DNA of 60,000 nucleotides from Tubulanus polymorphus (taxonomy: Eukaryota; Nemertea; Palaeonemertea; Tubulaniformes; Tubulanidae). Location: assembly GCF_964204645.1 (NCBI RefSeq), contig NC_134027.1, forward strand, positions 19,768,485 through 19,828,484, in the 5' to 3' direction. Below, piece by piece: positions 7,876 to 18,277 of the stretch. Numbering within the stretch: position 1 is the first letter of the stretch; every line of letters begins with the position of its first letter. A program made the translations under genes and the position numbers. A model generated the notes under the pieces. The model was not told the DNA's origin. It was given only the letters and a program-made list of their open reading frames with translations, and searched no databases.

Positions 7876-9362
7876 GGAGTGATTTTTGGTGGGACGACTC
7901 ATATTCATATCATAGATATGACGATGACAGTCCTGTAATCGACGATTATATTTTTAATGATGTTGATGATTATTTTGAGGACGATAGGGATGATATATTC
8001 GACATGTCATTTGATCAGGGCGACATGCTAGCTGACTCATTTTCTCTTTATTTTGACCCTGAGGGGAACTGTAATGTAGATTACTTAGATGAACATGAAC
8101 CTTTACATTTAGATAAGTTTATTGATCATCACACTCCTTCATGGGGTGCCGATGACGTATATGACATTCAAGATCGTAACTTTGGGAACAGCTGGAGGGA
8201 CAATACCCAGTTGTCGTTTGATGGAAATTTTTATATGGATCGGGGATCCAATTTTGAGGACGGCTGGATGAATAATTCCCAGTTGTCGGTTACTAGAGAG
8301 CCTGTAAAAAGACACAGGAGGGTCACATTTAGCGATCCGGTTGAATTGCAGGAGGTACGTGCTGATATGGCGTGCTCGGGTGACAATATTAGTATAAATA
8401 GGTCACACCCTAGAGGGGTTAATGGTCCGACGGATTCGGCAGAAGATGACCTTTTTAGAGATAAGAAGTCTCAATTGAATTGTCACGAACGCACTCTTGA
8501 TCAGTATAAGTACCCGGTAACTTCCGAATCAGCAGTACAATGTGACCTAGTGTCAGTTGATTTAAGTAATAACAGTCCACGGACGGAATGTCGTAATGAT
8601 CATCATGATACGGAGACTGTCGTATCGAATGTATCAAATCAGGTGTCAACATCGGAAAATTGTTGTCGGTTATTCGGTAATGAAATGTCCAACGTACGGG
8701 ACGGAGGTCAGGTTGTCCCCACGTCTGAACCAATTATGCCAACCAACGACAATGTTGGAATAGGAGATTCGAACTCCGAGTTTCAACCTACTATTCACTG
8801 TCAGGAACAACTTCCGCCTATTACGACGACGTTAGGTGACACGCCAACCAACGACATTTGGTCTCTTTCTAGTCAGAATAATCCTGTTGAACAAGAGGTT
8901 TATTCCCCGTCGATCATGGCAACTGTCGCTAACCGAGTGACAGGTAGCCATTCGGGGACACCGTTAAGTATTTTGATCGACACTGGCGCCGAAATATCTG
9001 TATTATCGAACGATTATTTTACGACTCATCCTCGGATATCAAATGGCCCTTTGCAGGTCGGTCAATTCCAATCTGCCCGTGGGGTAGATGGAACTAAATT
9101 TGACCTGAGAGGAGTTATTTGTGTGGATTTTGTGTTAGGCAATTTGGAAATTACGCACTCTATGTACGTGGTAGACGGTATCACGTCCGATGTAATTCTT
9201 GGAGCTGATTTCTTAGAACAAAACCGGGCAGTTATTGATTATGCAAGAAAGGCCCTTTTGTTACCAGGGGCCGATGCAATTTACTTCAATAATACTGTCA
9301 ATTTGGGCAAGTCTTCGTCCGTCAAGATTACGCGAATGACTGTCATTCCCCCCCTCATGTGA
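7824..9362 (+). CDS. pro: Protease ORF (acidic domain plus retropepsin)
   Basis: 512 residues in the -1 frame relative to gag. The first 130 residues are extremely Asp/Tyr-rich, which is unusual for this position. A long unassigned spacer follows. The C-terminal 130 residues are a retropepsin-type aspartic protease with the catalytic DTGAEISVLS at residue 386 and the flap-side hydrophobic ILGADFL. It would cleave Gag and Pol. The frame ends at 9362 just after a run of seven C (9350-9356), while homologous-looking sequence continues in another frame. A length change in the C-tract is the likely cause. A T-arm-like palindrome lies at 8763-8777. Confidence 0.75.
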   Translation: MGSRNEWSTEPSPDSAIRSDFWWDDSYSYHRYDDDSPVIDDYIFNDVDDYFEDDRDDIFDMSFDQGDMLADSFSLYFDPEGNCNVDYLDEHEPLHLDKFIDHHTPSWGADDVYDIQDRNFGNSWRDNTQLSFDGNFYMDRGSNFEDGWMNNSQLSVTREPVKRHRRVTFSDPVELQEVRADMACSGDNISINRSHPRGVNGPTDSAEDDLFRDKKSQLNCHERTLDQYKYPVTSESAVQCDLVSVDLSNNSPRTECRNDHHDTETVVSNVSNQVSTSENCCRLFGNEMSNVRDGGQVVPTSEPIMPTNDNVGIGDSNSEFQPTIHCQEQLPPITTTLGDTPTNDIWSLSSQNNPVEQEVYSPSIMATVANRVTGSHSGTPLSILIDTGAEISVLSNDYFTTHPRISNGPLQVGQFQSARGVDGTKFDLRGVICVDFVLGNLEITHSMYVVDGITSDVILGADFLEQNRAVIDYARKALLLPGADAIYFNNTVNLGKSSSVKITRMTVIPPLM

Positions 9363-9363
9363 G

Positions 9364-9813
9364 GTCATCATAGACGGAAAGTACTCGATTGACGGGACAC
9401 AAGCATCGGTGGCAGTCTTTGAGCCGGCAAATCAATTAAGGGCACATGATCTTATGAGTGCAAGGTCAGTTGTCGACGTTACGCAATCAGGCATTCCGGT
9501 TCGGGTCATGAATCCCACATCACGACATGTCACCCTCTATGAGGATATGTGTCTTGGCCACTTATGGACAGATGGGTGGTCACTTGACCAATCCCTGAAG
9601 AATGAAGGGAATTCGGGACAGCTGACCCGACCTCCAGAGGTGTCTGTCACACATGTGGACTACCCTCAGACATCTGCTGACATTGGGATACCGGAAATAG
9701 ATATGTCAGACTCGGACCTTTCTGTATCACAGAAAGCGAAACTTCTTGAACTAATACGATCGTATCGGGACATTTTGCACGAACACCGGACGAACTTGGT
9801 AAAACTGACTTAG
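9364..9813 (+). pseudogene. Pol connector segment between protease and RT
   Basis: Open in a third frame. It encodes the linker that normally joins protease to RT in Gypsy Pol proteins, ending in a region with LLELIRSYRDIL. The conserved DELGKT/IDTGDA-type lead-in to RT follows in yet another frame from about 9790. The segment is therefore bounded by one frame break at the C-tract near 9355 and one near 9790. It would be part of one Pol polyprotein in an intact copy. Confidence 0.65.
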
Positions 9814-9881
9814 TCAAACACGTCATTGACACAGGGGACGCGGCCCCAATTCGGAAAAGGCCTTATAGAGCCTCTCCGGCC

Positions 9882-12824
9882 ATGCAAGAAGTTATTGACA
9901 CGCATGTCAAACAGATGTTAGACATGGGGATAGTACAGCATAGTACTAGCCCATGGGCTGCCCCGGTCGTTCTCGTTCGGAAGAAGAGCCCGGACGGAGA
10001 TGTCAAGTGGAGATTCTGTGTTGACTATCGGGGATTGAATGCTGTCACCCGTTCAGACTATTTTCCCCTGCCTAGAATCGATGATCTCTTGGCTCAGGTT
10101 GGTCAAGCGGCACCTACATTCTTTAGCTCACTTGATTTTCTGAGTGGCTACTGGCAAGTTGAAGTTGACGAGGCCAGTAGGGATAAGACTGCTTTCATTA
10201 CACAGTCGTCTCTTTTGGAATTTAAGGTACTCCCATTTGGTCTGAAATCGGCGCCATCTACCTTTCAGCGGTTGACTGGTGGTCTGCTGAGAGACTTGGT
10301 TGGGAAATTTTGTCTAGTATATTTGGACGATATTATCTGTTACTCGAATTCTTTTGATGGTCATTTAATTCACCTGGCTCAAATTTTCGATCGATTTCGT
10401 GAGTCAGGTCTTCGCCTAAATCCAAAGAAATGTCGGTTTGCTGTCAAAACCATTGACTTCCTTGGGCATCGAATATCTAAGGACGGGATCGCTACTGACC
10501 CGGAAAAGGTAGCAGCCGTACAGGAATGGCCTGTCCCCACGACTTTAAAAGAACTACGAAGTTTTCTGGGGTTCACCAATTATTATCGGCGTTTTTGTAA
10601 AGGTTACAGCACTATGGCGGCCCCCTTACACCAGTTGACTAAGAAAGGCGTGCCGTATAGATGGGACGCTTCTTGTCAACAGGCTTTCGACACCCTTAAG
10701 CAAGCGATGCTCGAAGCCCCAGTATTGGCCTTCCCCATTTATGGGGCATCGCCATTTTTATTGTATACTGATGCCTCCGATGAGGGTATCGGCATGGTCC
10801 TGGCGCAGGTCCAGGATGGGCTAGAAAGAGCAATTGCATATGCGGGGCGAGGATTGAATAAAGCGGAGAAAAATTATTCTACAACGGACCGTGAACTCTT
10901 AGCTGTTGCAGCAGGAGTCAAAAAGTTTGAACCCTACTTACGGGGATATCATTTTGAGATTATCACAGACCACAGTTGCTTACGGTATCTTCAGACCATG
11001 AAAACACTTTCGGGTCGTGTTGGCCGTATTGCACTCTACTTAGAGCAATTTGACTACTCCATATCGCATCGTCCAGGCAAGGCAAACGGGAACGCCGATG
11101 GGCTCTCTCGTCGCCCGTATCCCATCTCTGATAGTATGGAAGACACTATCGACACGTGTGCTCTCGAGGCTGACAATGAGCGGCCTGTACCCTTCAACAT
11201 GGGCGAGCTCCAGCGGTCTGATTTACAATTAGTGTGTCTTATAGACTATTTACTTGATGGTACCTTGCCAGATGATGACAAGGAAGCCAGGAGAATTATC
11301 TTGCAGTCAGACTACTTCTTTGTTGACGATGATGGAGTTCTTTACCATGTGGACTCTAAAAAGAAAATTGAGGCTGATGGGCCTCGTCAGTTGGTCATAC
11401 CTAAAAGTATGTATGCGGAAATGTTAGAGGCTGGTCATGATTCAATGACTGGCGGTCACTTGGGTCACAAACGGACCTACGAAACCTTGCGAGCAAGGTA
11501 TTACTGGCATGGTATGTATCGAGACGTTGAAAATTGGATTAAATCCTGTAAGGACTGTGCGACTAAGAATCAGCCAGGGAAGCCCATTAGGGCCCCGGTT
11601 AACCCCATAGCTGTCACAGGGCCGTGGGATAGAGTCTCAATGGATGTCTGTGGTCCTTTTCCAACAACGGACTCGGGAAATAAATACATATTGGTCTTTG
11701 TCGACTATCTTACAAAGTGGGTTGAAGCTTTTGCTATGACTAATCAAGAAGCCACGACGGTCGCTACGATCTTTTATGAACAAATCATTTGTCGCCATGG
11801 GGCGCCCTCTGTTTTGCAGAGCGATCGCGGAACAAATTTCCTGAGTAAATTAGTCAGCGAGGTTTCGCGGCTATGTTATACGCCACGGGCACGGTCCAGT
11901 GCGTATAGACCACAAACTCAGGGACAAGTCGAGCATATGAATCTTGTGATTGTCAAGGCTCTGAGCATGTACTGCAATGAACGCCAAACCGATTGGGACG
12001 AATACCTTTACCCCATTCTATTTGCATATCGGGTAAGTCCAGCTTCGGATACGTCGCAATACTCGCCATTCTACCTCATGTATGGCCGAGAACCGAGGTT
12101 GCCGATGGACGTTGCTTTACTTAATCCGAGGGACGTTTACTTTGATGCAGGAGGCTTTGTCCAAGCAATGTTGCCAAAGTTAAAAGAGGCCAGGAAGTTG
12201 GCCAAGGCTAATATCAAAAAGGCGCAGGAGAAGATGAAGGAACGTTTCGACAGGACTGCCGTTCCCCCAAATTTCGCAGTAGGTGATCAAGTGTTGCTAT
12301 TCACTCCAAAGAAAATAAAGAGGCTTAGTAAGAAATTGCTTCATCAATGGACGGGCCCTTATCGAATTGTCCGACAGATTTCTCCTGTATCTTTCATTTT
12401 GGAGAATGAGAGGAATCAAGATTTGGCCGTCCCAGTACATTGTAATAGAATGAAGCATTTCTTTTCAACGGACATTAGGCCGCTTGAGGACGACATACCT
12501 GAGAATCCACCTATTGACAGGGAGGACGGGGATCAACCTGAGGAGGGGCCTGTCCTCGCACCGGATGATCCGGGCGATCAAAATCAGCCTGCGAATCCGG
12601 TTGAGCCAATCTATTACGTAGAACGAGTGATTCGTCACAAAAAAGAGAAAGGCATTCTGAAATATCTTATAAAATGGGTTGGCTATGACGATAATGAGAA
12701 CACGTTTGAGCCAGCCGAAAACCTGCCTCCTGAAATCATTCGAGCCTATTGGGATGACCATGCCGCTAAAGTAAAGCGTAAAACTCGTAAAAATAAGAAG
12801 AGACGTCGAGAAAGAGACGACTAG
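9882..12824 (+). CDS. pol: Pol: reverse transcriptase, RNase H, integrase, chromodomain
   Basis: 980 residues from this methionine; coding continues upstream in frame to about 9790. RT shows WRFCVDYRGLN, the LPFGLKSAPSTFQR segment and the catalytic YLDD at residues 147-150. RNase H shows YTDASDEG, a DREL segment and TDH. Integrase has an H2C2 zinc finger (HLGHKRTYE ... CKDCATK), then a catalytic core with D588, D648 and E684 (DD35E spacing), and a GPYRIV segment. A chromodomain lies at about residues 911-960 (YYVERVIRH ... KYLIKWVGY), as in chromoviruses that read methylated histone H3 for target choice. The tail is Lys/Arg-rich. Confidence 0.93.
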   Translation: MQEVIDTHVKQMLDMGIVQHSTSPWAAPVVLVRKKSPDGDVKWRFCVDYRGLNAVTRSDYFPLPRIDDLLAQVGQAAPTFFSSLDFLSGYWQVEVDEASRDKTAFITQSSLLEFKVLPFGLKSAPSTFQRLTGGLLRDLVGKFCLVYLDDIICYSNSFDGHLIHLAQIFDRFRESGLRLNPKKCRFAVKTIDFLGHRISKDGIATDPEKVAAVQEWPVPTTLKELRSFLGFTNYYRRFCKGYSTMAAPLHQLTKKGVPYRWDASCQQAFDTLKQAMLEAPVLAFPIYGASPFLLYTDASDEGIGMVLAQVQDGLERAIAYAGRGLNKAEKNYSTTDRELLAVAAGVKKFEPYLRGYHFEIITDHSCLRYLQTMKTLSGRVGRIALYLEQFDYSISHRPGKANGNADGLSRRPYPISDSMEDTIDTCALEADNERPVPFNMGELQRSDLQLVCLIDYLLDGTLPDDDKEARRIILQSDYFFVDDDGVLYHVDSKKKIEADGPRQLVIPKSMYAEMLEAGHDSMTGGHLGHKRTYETLRARYYWHGMYRDVENWIKSCKDCATKNQPGKPIRAPVNPIAVTGPWDRVSMDVCGPFPTTDSGNKYILVFVDYLTKWVEAFAMTNQEATTVATIFYEQIICRHGAPSVLQSDRGTNFLSKLVSEVSRLCYTPRARSSAYRPQTQGQVEHMNLVIVKALSMYCNERQTDWDEYLYPILFAYRVSPASDTSQYSPFYLMYGREPRLPMDVALLNPRDVYFDAGGFVQAMLPKLKEARKLAKANIKKAQEKMKERFDRTAVPPNFAVGDQVLLFTPKKIKRLSKKLLHQWTGPYRIVRQISPVSFILENERNQDLAVPVHCNRMKHFFSTDIRPLEDDIPENPPIDREDGDQPEEGPVLAPDDPGDQNQPANPVEPIYYVERVIRHKKEKGILKYLIKWVGYDDNENTFEPAENLPPEIIRAYWDDHAAKVKRKTRKNKKRRRERDD

Positions 12825-12852
12825 TACGTGGTTTCGAGATTACTGATTCTTG

Positions 12853-12870
12853 CTATCCCTATTTTTCAGG
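12853..12870 (+). promoter_or_regulatory. Putative env splice acceptor
   Basis: A pyrimidine-rich tract, CTATCCCTATTTTTCAG, ends at 12869, two bases before an in-frame ATG at 12871. Gypsy-type env genes are made from spliced subgenomic RNA. The position suggests Env starts at 12871 rather than at the upstream methionine at 12850. Confidence 0.6.
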
Positions 12871-15504
12871 ATGCAAATTGTCGTAATCTTGGTGGCCATA
12901 TGGTCGTCGGCCTATTGTCTGATGCCCTCGACGGTCTTGAGGCCAAACTATGGTGTCGCCTTTCATCGGATTGGAGGAGTCCATAATGGCGACAGTGCCT
13001 GGTTTCACACGTTCGCGATACCATGGCTAGTTGTTAATGACCCCCCGAGTAAAGGCTTGCGGCTACGCTGTTCTCTTGTCCAGCCAGAACTTCGTTCTCA
13101 CTGCTCCGGCTATTTGGAAATGTTTCGTGAGGCGCATCGCCTACAGTTAGACACGTTGACCCATATCAGGGGACAATTGGCTGATATGAGACAAATGATA
13201 CCTGATGCTGCAGATACCGACTCACGAAAGAAACGACACGCCAGTGGGCGCAGGGTCAAACGTGCACCACTTTCATTTATCGGATCGATTTCGTCTTCCT
13301 TGTTCGGTACGGCTACCGAAGATGAAGTTCAGCAAGTAGAAAATCACGTCGAAAAAGTAGAAAAAATAGTCAAGTTGAATTCGGATCAAATCACCCACAT
13401 ACAGGGGACACTCTCTTCATTTATTAACGCGACTGACAAACGAATCAGTAGCCTGACCTCTGCATACGTGGCCAATTCAAAAGAGCTTAAATCAATTCGA
13501 ACGACACTGCTAAAGCAAAGTGTCGATGCGAGTATGCTAGCATTGGCGTCTGACATGACAATAAGAAATATCATCCTAGTGGAACGACTGACGGCAGTTT
13601 CCAGTGAGTGGTTGCAGGGGGTTGAAAAGTTATTGGAGGGATATTTGCCTAGAGCCCTGGTTAATCCAAAAATGGTTTCGAAGGTTCTTGACGATGTGTC
13701 CGAAAAATTAAATAGGATGCATTCTGGGTTTTCAATAGCTAATAGGGATGTAGGCTATTATTACATAGTTAAGGATGTGTGCTTTACTAAGACCAATAAA
13801 TTTGTTTACATATCAATCAAAATCCCCTTGCAATCTGGTCAGACATATTTTGATTTATACTCGGTTGTCTTAATGCCAGTGCCAATAAACGCGACGTCCT
13901 TTAACACTTCAATGATTGTTGGTACAGCCCCTTATTTTGGCGCTACTAGGGACGGTAGTTACTACACTGAAATGGGTCACGATATATTTGCTACTTGTTA
14001 TGGAACCGATGTGATGACTTGCCGGCAGCGCGTGTCCATGCGCGAAGCAACCGTAGAATCATGCCTGAGTAGCCTTTTCTTCGATAAACCCTCACAGGTG
14101 CTAGCATTATGCCACATACGGTATGAGGTCCAGGGCCTGGCCGAACTGGCAGTCGACGTAGGGGATGGCTACTTTGTTGTTTCAGGCACTGACGATTTTT
14201 GGACTCTCGCCTGCCCTGGCAAGTCACCAAAAGCAATAAAAGCATGTCGTTTTTGTTTGGTAAAAATTGGGTGTGCATGTGCATTGCGTGGATCAAAATT
14301 TTTTGTGCCCGGTAGAATTAACAAATGTATTAACCAAGACACGGTGACCATTGCGCACGCTGTTAATTTACTAGTCCTACATAGTTTCTTTTCAAAGAAT
14401 GTAGTGTCCAACGTTACTGGAGCGACAATGTTTCAGGGCACGCCATACGCACCGCTGCCTAGTTTGGATTTCAAGGCTAATAACTGGTCAAAAGTGGCTG
14501 CGGTGGACACTAAATTTAGCATGGATTTCAAAAAGTTAGCAAGAACCGTTCAAACTGACGCTAAACTGTACCGATCGCAAGCAGACGCTTTATTTGATCA
14601 TTCTGAACCTGTTATTTCGTCTGGAACCGGTACAGGGTGGCTCACTTGGCTCGCTATTGGTCTCTCTGCGGGCAGCATGCTGCTCTCAATATTCGTTTTG
14701 CTAAAGTCGCAAGGATCCTTATCAATTCTGGGAGCAGGACTTCTTCCGACCGCTGAAGCTATGGTGACTGTTCACCCCGCTATCCATGACCTACGACGAG
14801 GTGGCTGGAATAATACGGTCATTCGGGAGGTTGTCACAGCCAAGAATGTGCGCGTCGATGTCGTCCTGTTCTTAGTTATTGTAGTAGGTATAGTTATAAT
14901 TGTGTTCAGACCTTTATTGCGTGCTATGTTCTATAGGTGCCGACACTGTTTGCCTGCACCTTGTTCACCGGGAAAATATCCGGTTAGGCTAGCCATAAGG
15001 CTTAAGAATGGAATTCAGACATTGGACTTGCCTCTACTAACATTGTCCGGTTGTGAAACGAGATGTTGTTTCGAGCCTCCAGCTCTTACTAAGGTTGCGT
15101 TACGAGTCGTTTGTGGAGTCGCCCGCTTGAACTTAACCTGGCAGGCTAAGCAACTGACTTGTTCGCAAGGGACGATGTATAATCTGCCGACTTCCTGCTC
15201 GGTCCCCATACGAGTAAGTCTCTTCACAATGAGACAGCTCGTGTCAGTTCCGAGTAAGGTTGTGGTTGTTGCGGTTTATCGGTCGTTTACTACCGAACTA
15301 CGAGAAGCGACCCAGCTGACAGTTTCGTCAGTGGAACCCGAGATCGTGGTTATACATGATGAGGCTCGGACTGAGCATGGGCCCGGTGTACTGGCACTCA
15401 CAGCTTCCCCTGGCGGCGATCTGTCGCCACCAGACTATTCGGTGGGGATTCCCAGGAATTCGCTATTGGCTGATGCCAGTAGGCTGTACCCATATCTGTA
15501 CTGA
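12871..15504 (+). CDS. env: F-type class-I envelope glycoprotein
   Basis: The open frame runs from 12850. I choose the ATG at 12871 because of the adjacent splice acceptor (877 residues). Counting from 12850: hydrophobic signal peptide about 9-24, furin-type site RRVKR at 134-138, then an APLSFIGSISSSLFGTAT segment matching the fusion-peptide signature of baculovirus F and errantivirus Env. A heptad-rich coiled coil follows (about 158-230), then Cys-rich ectodomain and N-glycosylation sites. A membrane anchor lies near 597-621, and a second strongly hydrophobic segment near 670-691. About 190 residues follow, containing PPDY, a PPxY-type late-domain motif. The frame is intact. It would mediate membrane fusion of particles between cells; infectivity is not shown. 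Confidence 0.82.
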   Translation: MQIVVILVAIWSSAYCLMPSTVLRPNYGVAFHRIGGVHNGDSAWFHTFAIPWLVVNDPPSKGLRLRCSLVQPELRSHCSGYLEMFREAHRLQLDTLTHIRGQLADMRQMIPDAADTDSRKKRHASGRRVKRAPLSFIGSISSSLFGTATEDEVQQVENHVEKVEKIVKLNSDQITHIQGTLSSFINATDKRISSLTSAYVANSKELKSIRTTLLKQSVDASMLALASDMTIRNIILVERLTAVSSEWLQGVEKLLEGYLPRALVNPKMVSKVLDDVSEKLNRMHSGFSIANRDVGYYYIVKDVCFTKTNKFVYISIKIPLQSGQTYFDLYSVVLMPVPINATSFNTSMIVGTAPYFGATRDGSYYTEMGHDIFATCYGTDVMTCRQRVSMREATVESCLSSLFFDKPSQVLALCHIRYEVQGLAELAVDVGDGYFVVSGTDDFWTLACPGKSPKAIKACRFCLVKIGCACALRGSKFFVPGRINKCINQDTVTIAHAVNLLVLHSFFSKNVVSNVTGATMFQGTPYAPLPSLDFKANNWSKVAAVDTKFSMDFKKLARTVQTDAKLYRSQADALFDHSEPVISSGTGTGWLTWLAIGLSAGSMLLSIFVLLKSQGSLSILGAGLLPTAEAMVTVHPAIHDLRRGGWNNTVIREVVTAKNVRVDVVLFLVIVVGIVIIVFRPLLRAMFYRCRHCLPAPCSPGKYPVRLAIRLKNGIQTLDLPLLTLSGCETRCCFEPPALTKVALRVVCGVARLNLTWQAKQLTCSQGTMYNLPTSCSVPIRVSLFTMRQLVSVPSKVVVVAVYRSFTTELREATQLTVSSVEPEIVVIHDEARTEHGPGVLALTASPGGDLSPPDYSVGIPRNSLLADASRLYPYLY

Positions 15505-17004
15505 GGGCAGTATTTGAAAGCTATTTAAGAATAGCTATTCTGAATAAGGGTGCTCGAATGCCCTCATTGGATTTGACGTAAGTATAATTTAATCAGTAAT
15601 AAGGTCAGGATGCATATGTCCTGCAAAATTGTCGGAAAGTTGTTATTATATGATGATGAAACACAAATATATTAGAAATAAGTACTATTAAGCCTTTAAG
15701 TTATGTGAGATAAAGACAACCATAGAATAAACATAGATTATAGGTTTAACTGTCGTGTTATTGGCCTATCGCCGTAATATCAATAATCTCCAGTGTTTAT
15801 TATCCGTAGTCTGAGTAGAAGTTGTTAATTGTCAGTTAGAAAAGAAAGAGTTATGAAATTTTTATATAATCTCTGTGTTTTTATTTGATTGTAAGGTACC
15901 CTTATCGGATGTGTGAAGATGGGACCGTCGGGATATGACAGCACAACGATGGAAGAATGCCTTCTTCTGTCAACCGCGATAGATGTCGACGGGTACCCCC
16001 CTGATAGTGACCATATGGAGATGGGGACTTGTTGGGAGGTATCCTGAGACTCTATTCGACGCAACTGATAGTATGATAAACCAACAACTGGTATGCTCTG
16101 GTCGAGATGAGTGATATTAATTTGCCGATTCGTCAAATAACGGAGAAACGGAGCGAATATACGACGTACAACAGCGAACTTTGGGCGTTGGTTTTAACGG
16201 GATGGAATCATGCTCGATGATTAGTCATGCGATTCTGGCCATTGTTAGTGGTGTTGTCACTCTCGAAGACCTGTTATATACTCACGAACTTAAGTGATGA
16301 AGGGTGGACAAAGACACCTGGCCAATGCGATACGAAATATGAAGGAAAGTGATAATTTCCGTAGACATCTTAGCGGAGTAAAGCCGAGTGTGTAGATGGC
16401 TCCCGTGTAGTTACATTAACATTCGATGGAATGTTGTTCGCTCAAGCCGTAAGATGCGAATACATTACTGTTCCGTTTCTATAGTAACTGTGGAGAAAAG
16501 ACTCCGATATAGTAACCGTAGTACTATAGCGTCTATGAATAGCGAGCAAGTATCAGCTGAACATGAATGCGTTTTGCCGTACTATCAACGTAGCAGTACG
16601 CGCTTCGAGGAACTGCGGTGGATGACGTCATTCGTTCGTCCATGACGTACCTTGTTGTGTCTGGTAGCTATTGCGTCACTTCGCGGTAAATTCTAAACTC
16701 GAACTGTGAACTGTTTTGTGCTTAGCTTTCGACTGTTTAGTGTGCGGGGACAGCGGTCTCGAATGAACTTTTTTTTCCGATTGGGTATCCAGAACTTTAA
16801 ATGCGGTTTTATGATAAACTGTATCCTGAACTTTAACACGCGTTTGTTGTGTTGAACTTTTAAACAGTTACTCGTTGCATGAATTGTTTTTTTTTGCAAT
16901 TGATGTTCTTTTTCAGGATCTGTCTAGGGAAGTTTCAGCGCGATTTTCATGAGTCAGTCTAAATTCAAAATTTCGGGACGAAATTTAAACTGGATAGGGA
17001 GTGA
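15505..17004. other. 3' non-coding region of the retroelement
   Basis: About 1.5 kb between env and the 3' LTR with no convincing ORF. A GTAAGT donor-like site at 15578 and a polypyrimidine-CAG acceptor-like site ending at 16916 could bound a 3'-UTR intron. The last bases, GGATAGGGAGTGA, immediately before the LTR, are a plausible polypurine tract for plus-strand priming. Confidence 0.5.
16991..17004 (+). other. Putative polypurine tract
   Basis: TGGATAGGGAGTGA directly abuts the 3' LTR start (TGATCC) at 17005, the expected location of the plus-strand primer. Confidence 0.5.
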
Positions 17005-18277
17005 TGATCCGCAGCAAGATTCCGTAGTAACTAAAAAATGTTTGTAATGATGGTTTTTGTTTACGTTGGTGGTTTCTTTATGGGTATCAGACAGCAAACG
17101 ATGTGTGCAAGTTGTTGTTTGATGCTTTGATCTACCAGCGCTGACAATAAATCAGCCAGGGGTAAAAATAATTCTTCCTCGGTTCTTGTGCTGCGATATC
17201 TGGCAAACATTTAGAATTATTTTTAAAAAACTTAAGGATAGACGGAACTGTAATTGGTTGGGTCGGAACGATGAGGTGCTTTGATAGTGTGGTTTGTGCA
17301 GGGATCTCGCTGTTACTTCTTGATACTCCCGACTACTTTCTATAAAAGGATGAACCGGAAGTATAGGAAGACATTGTTGTTTTGCTTTATCCTGTATTAA
17401 TAAATGAAAATTGGTATAATAAGTATAGAATGATTTTAGATTTGATAATTAATTACATTGTATTTCTGAATCAAAAGTTTACTATTGTTGATTGGAAAAA
17501 GAAACGATGAGTTTGTTCCATAATCTAGGTGAAAACTAAGTTTTGAAAATATATCTAAATTAAGTATCCTGGATGTTAATTAAGGACAAGACCTTTATAA
17601 TCGCTTAAGTTTTATGGAAGTTTAATTGTGGCAAATATCAATACTAGCTCTCTAAGGTTTCTGTTGGTGTACATGTCTGTTGGTAACTCGTAGAGAATGG
17701 CTGCTCTCTCAACGATGATGGGTAGGGAGTGAGTAAATCAAAGCGTGTTATGACAGGAGGGTTGGAAAGAAAAGTTACTTTGGCAAATCAGTTTCTCAAA
17801 TAATTTTAGATTAGCGAATCATTAAGGCTAATTCTACATGTCCAAAACCGTCATGACAGCTATGTTGCTGCTCCTTGCCAAAAGTCGAACGGGAGAGTCG
17901 GCATTCTAGGAATGCCGATCTTTTCCATAAAAGAGGCCCGCAGTCTTGAGAAAGCAGACTTACCCGGGGACGCTCGTTAAGATACTTGAGAGTTGGGTGG
18001 AAATACCAGAATTAAGACGGGTTACCAACAGTAGTGTACAATAGGAATTTAGAGTTAGGAATTGAACTGTGTGCTATCTGGAGATATTACTATTATCAAG
18101 GTAAATAAAATCTATTTTATTATTATTATATTCAATCAGAATTTCGGCATTTTAGTTTAATTATTTGGGTTTGTGCACGGACACGTTCTCTCGCCAGGGA
18201 CCGATCTTTACGTTTTTATATTCAACGATTAAGGAGAGGATTGTGACCGGTGTATCACTGGTGCCGAAACCCTTACT
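17005..18277 (+). repeat. 3' LTR (1,273 bp)
   Basis: Nearly identical to 3369-4660 apart from a 19-bp deletion and about six single-base differences. It carries TATAAAAG at 17341-17348, AATAAA at 18104-18109 and the tRNA-Phe-like sequence at 18259-18272. It is followed by GTAC and the continuation of the host repeat. Confidence 0.92.

Larger units (their letters stand above)
3369..18277 (+). mobile_element. Complete Ty3/Gypsy chromovirus-like retroelement with F-type env
   Basis: A 14,909-bp element between two near-identical LTRs, flanked by GTAC (3365-3368 and 18278-18281). Gene order is three leader ORFs, gag, protease, connector, RT-RNase H-integrase-chromodomain, env, then a 1.5-kb 3' region. 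The LTRs differ by one 19-bp indel and about six substitutions, which implies recent insertion. The chromodomain integrase places it near chromoviruses, while the env is of the baculovirus-F/errantivirus type. Two frame breaks in pro-pol suggest this copy is not autonomous. Confidence 0.92.

Noticed and set aside
7065-15227. Minus-strand ORFs across gag, pol and env
   Set aside because: They are reverse-strand shadows of well-supported plus-strand genes.
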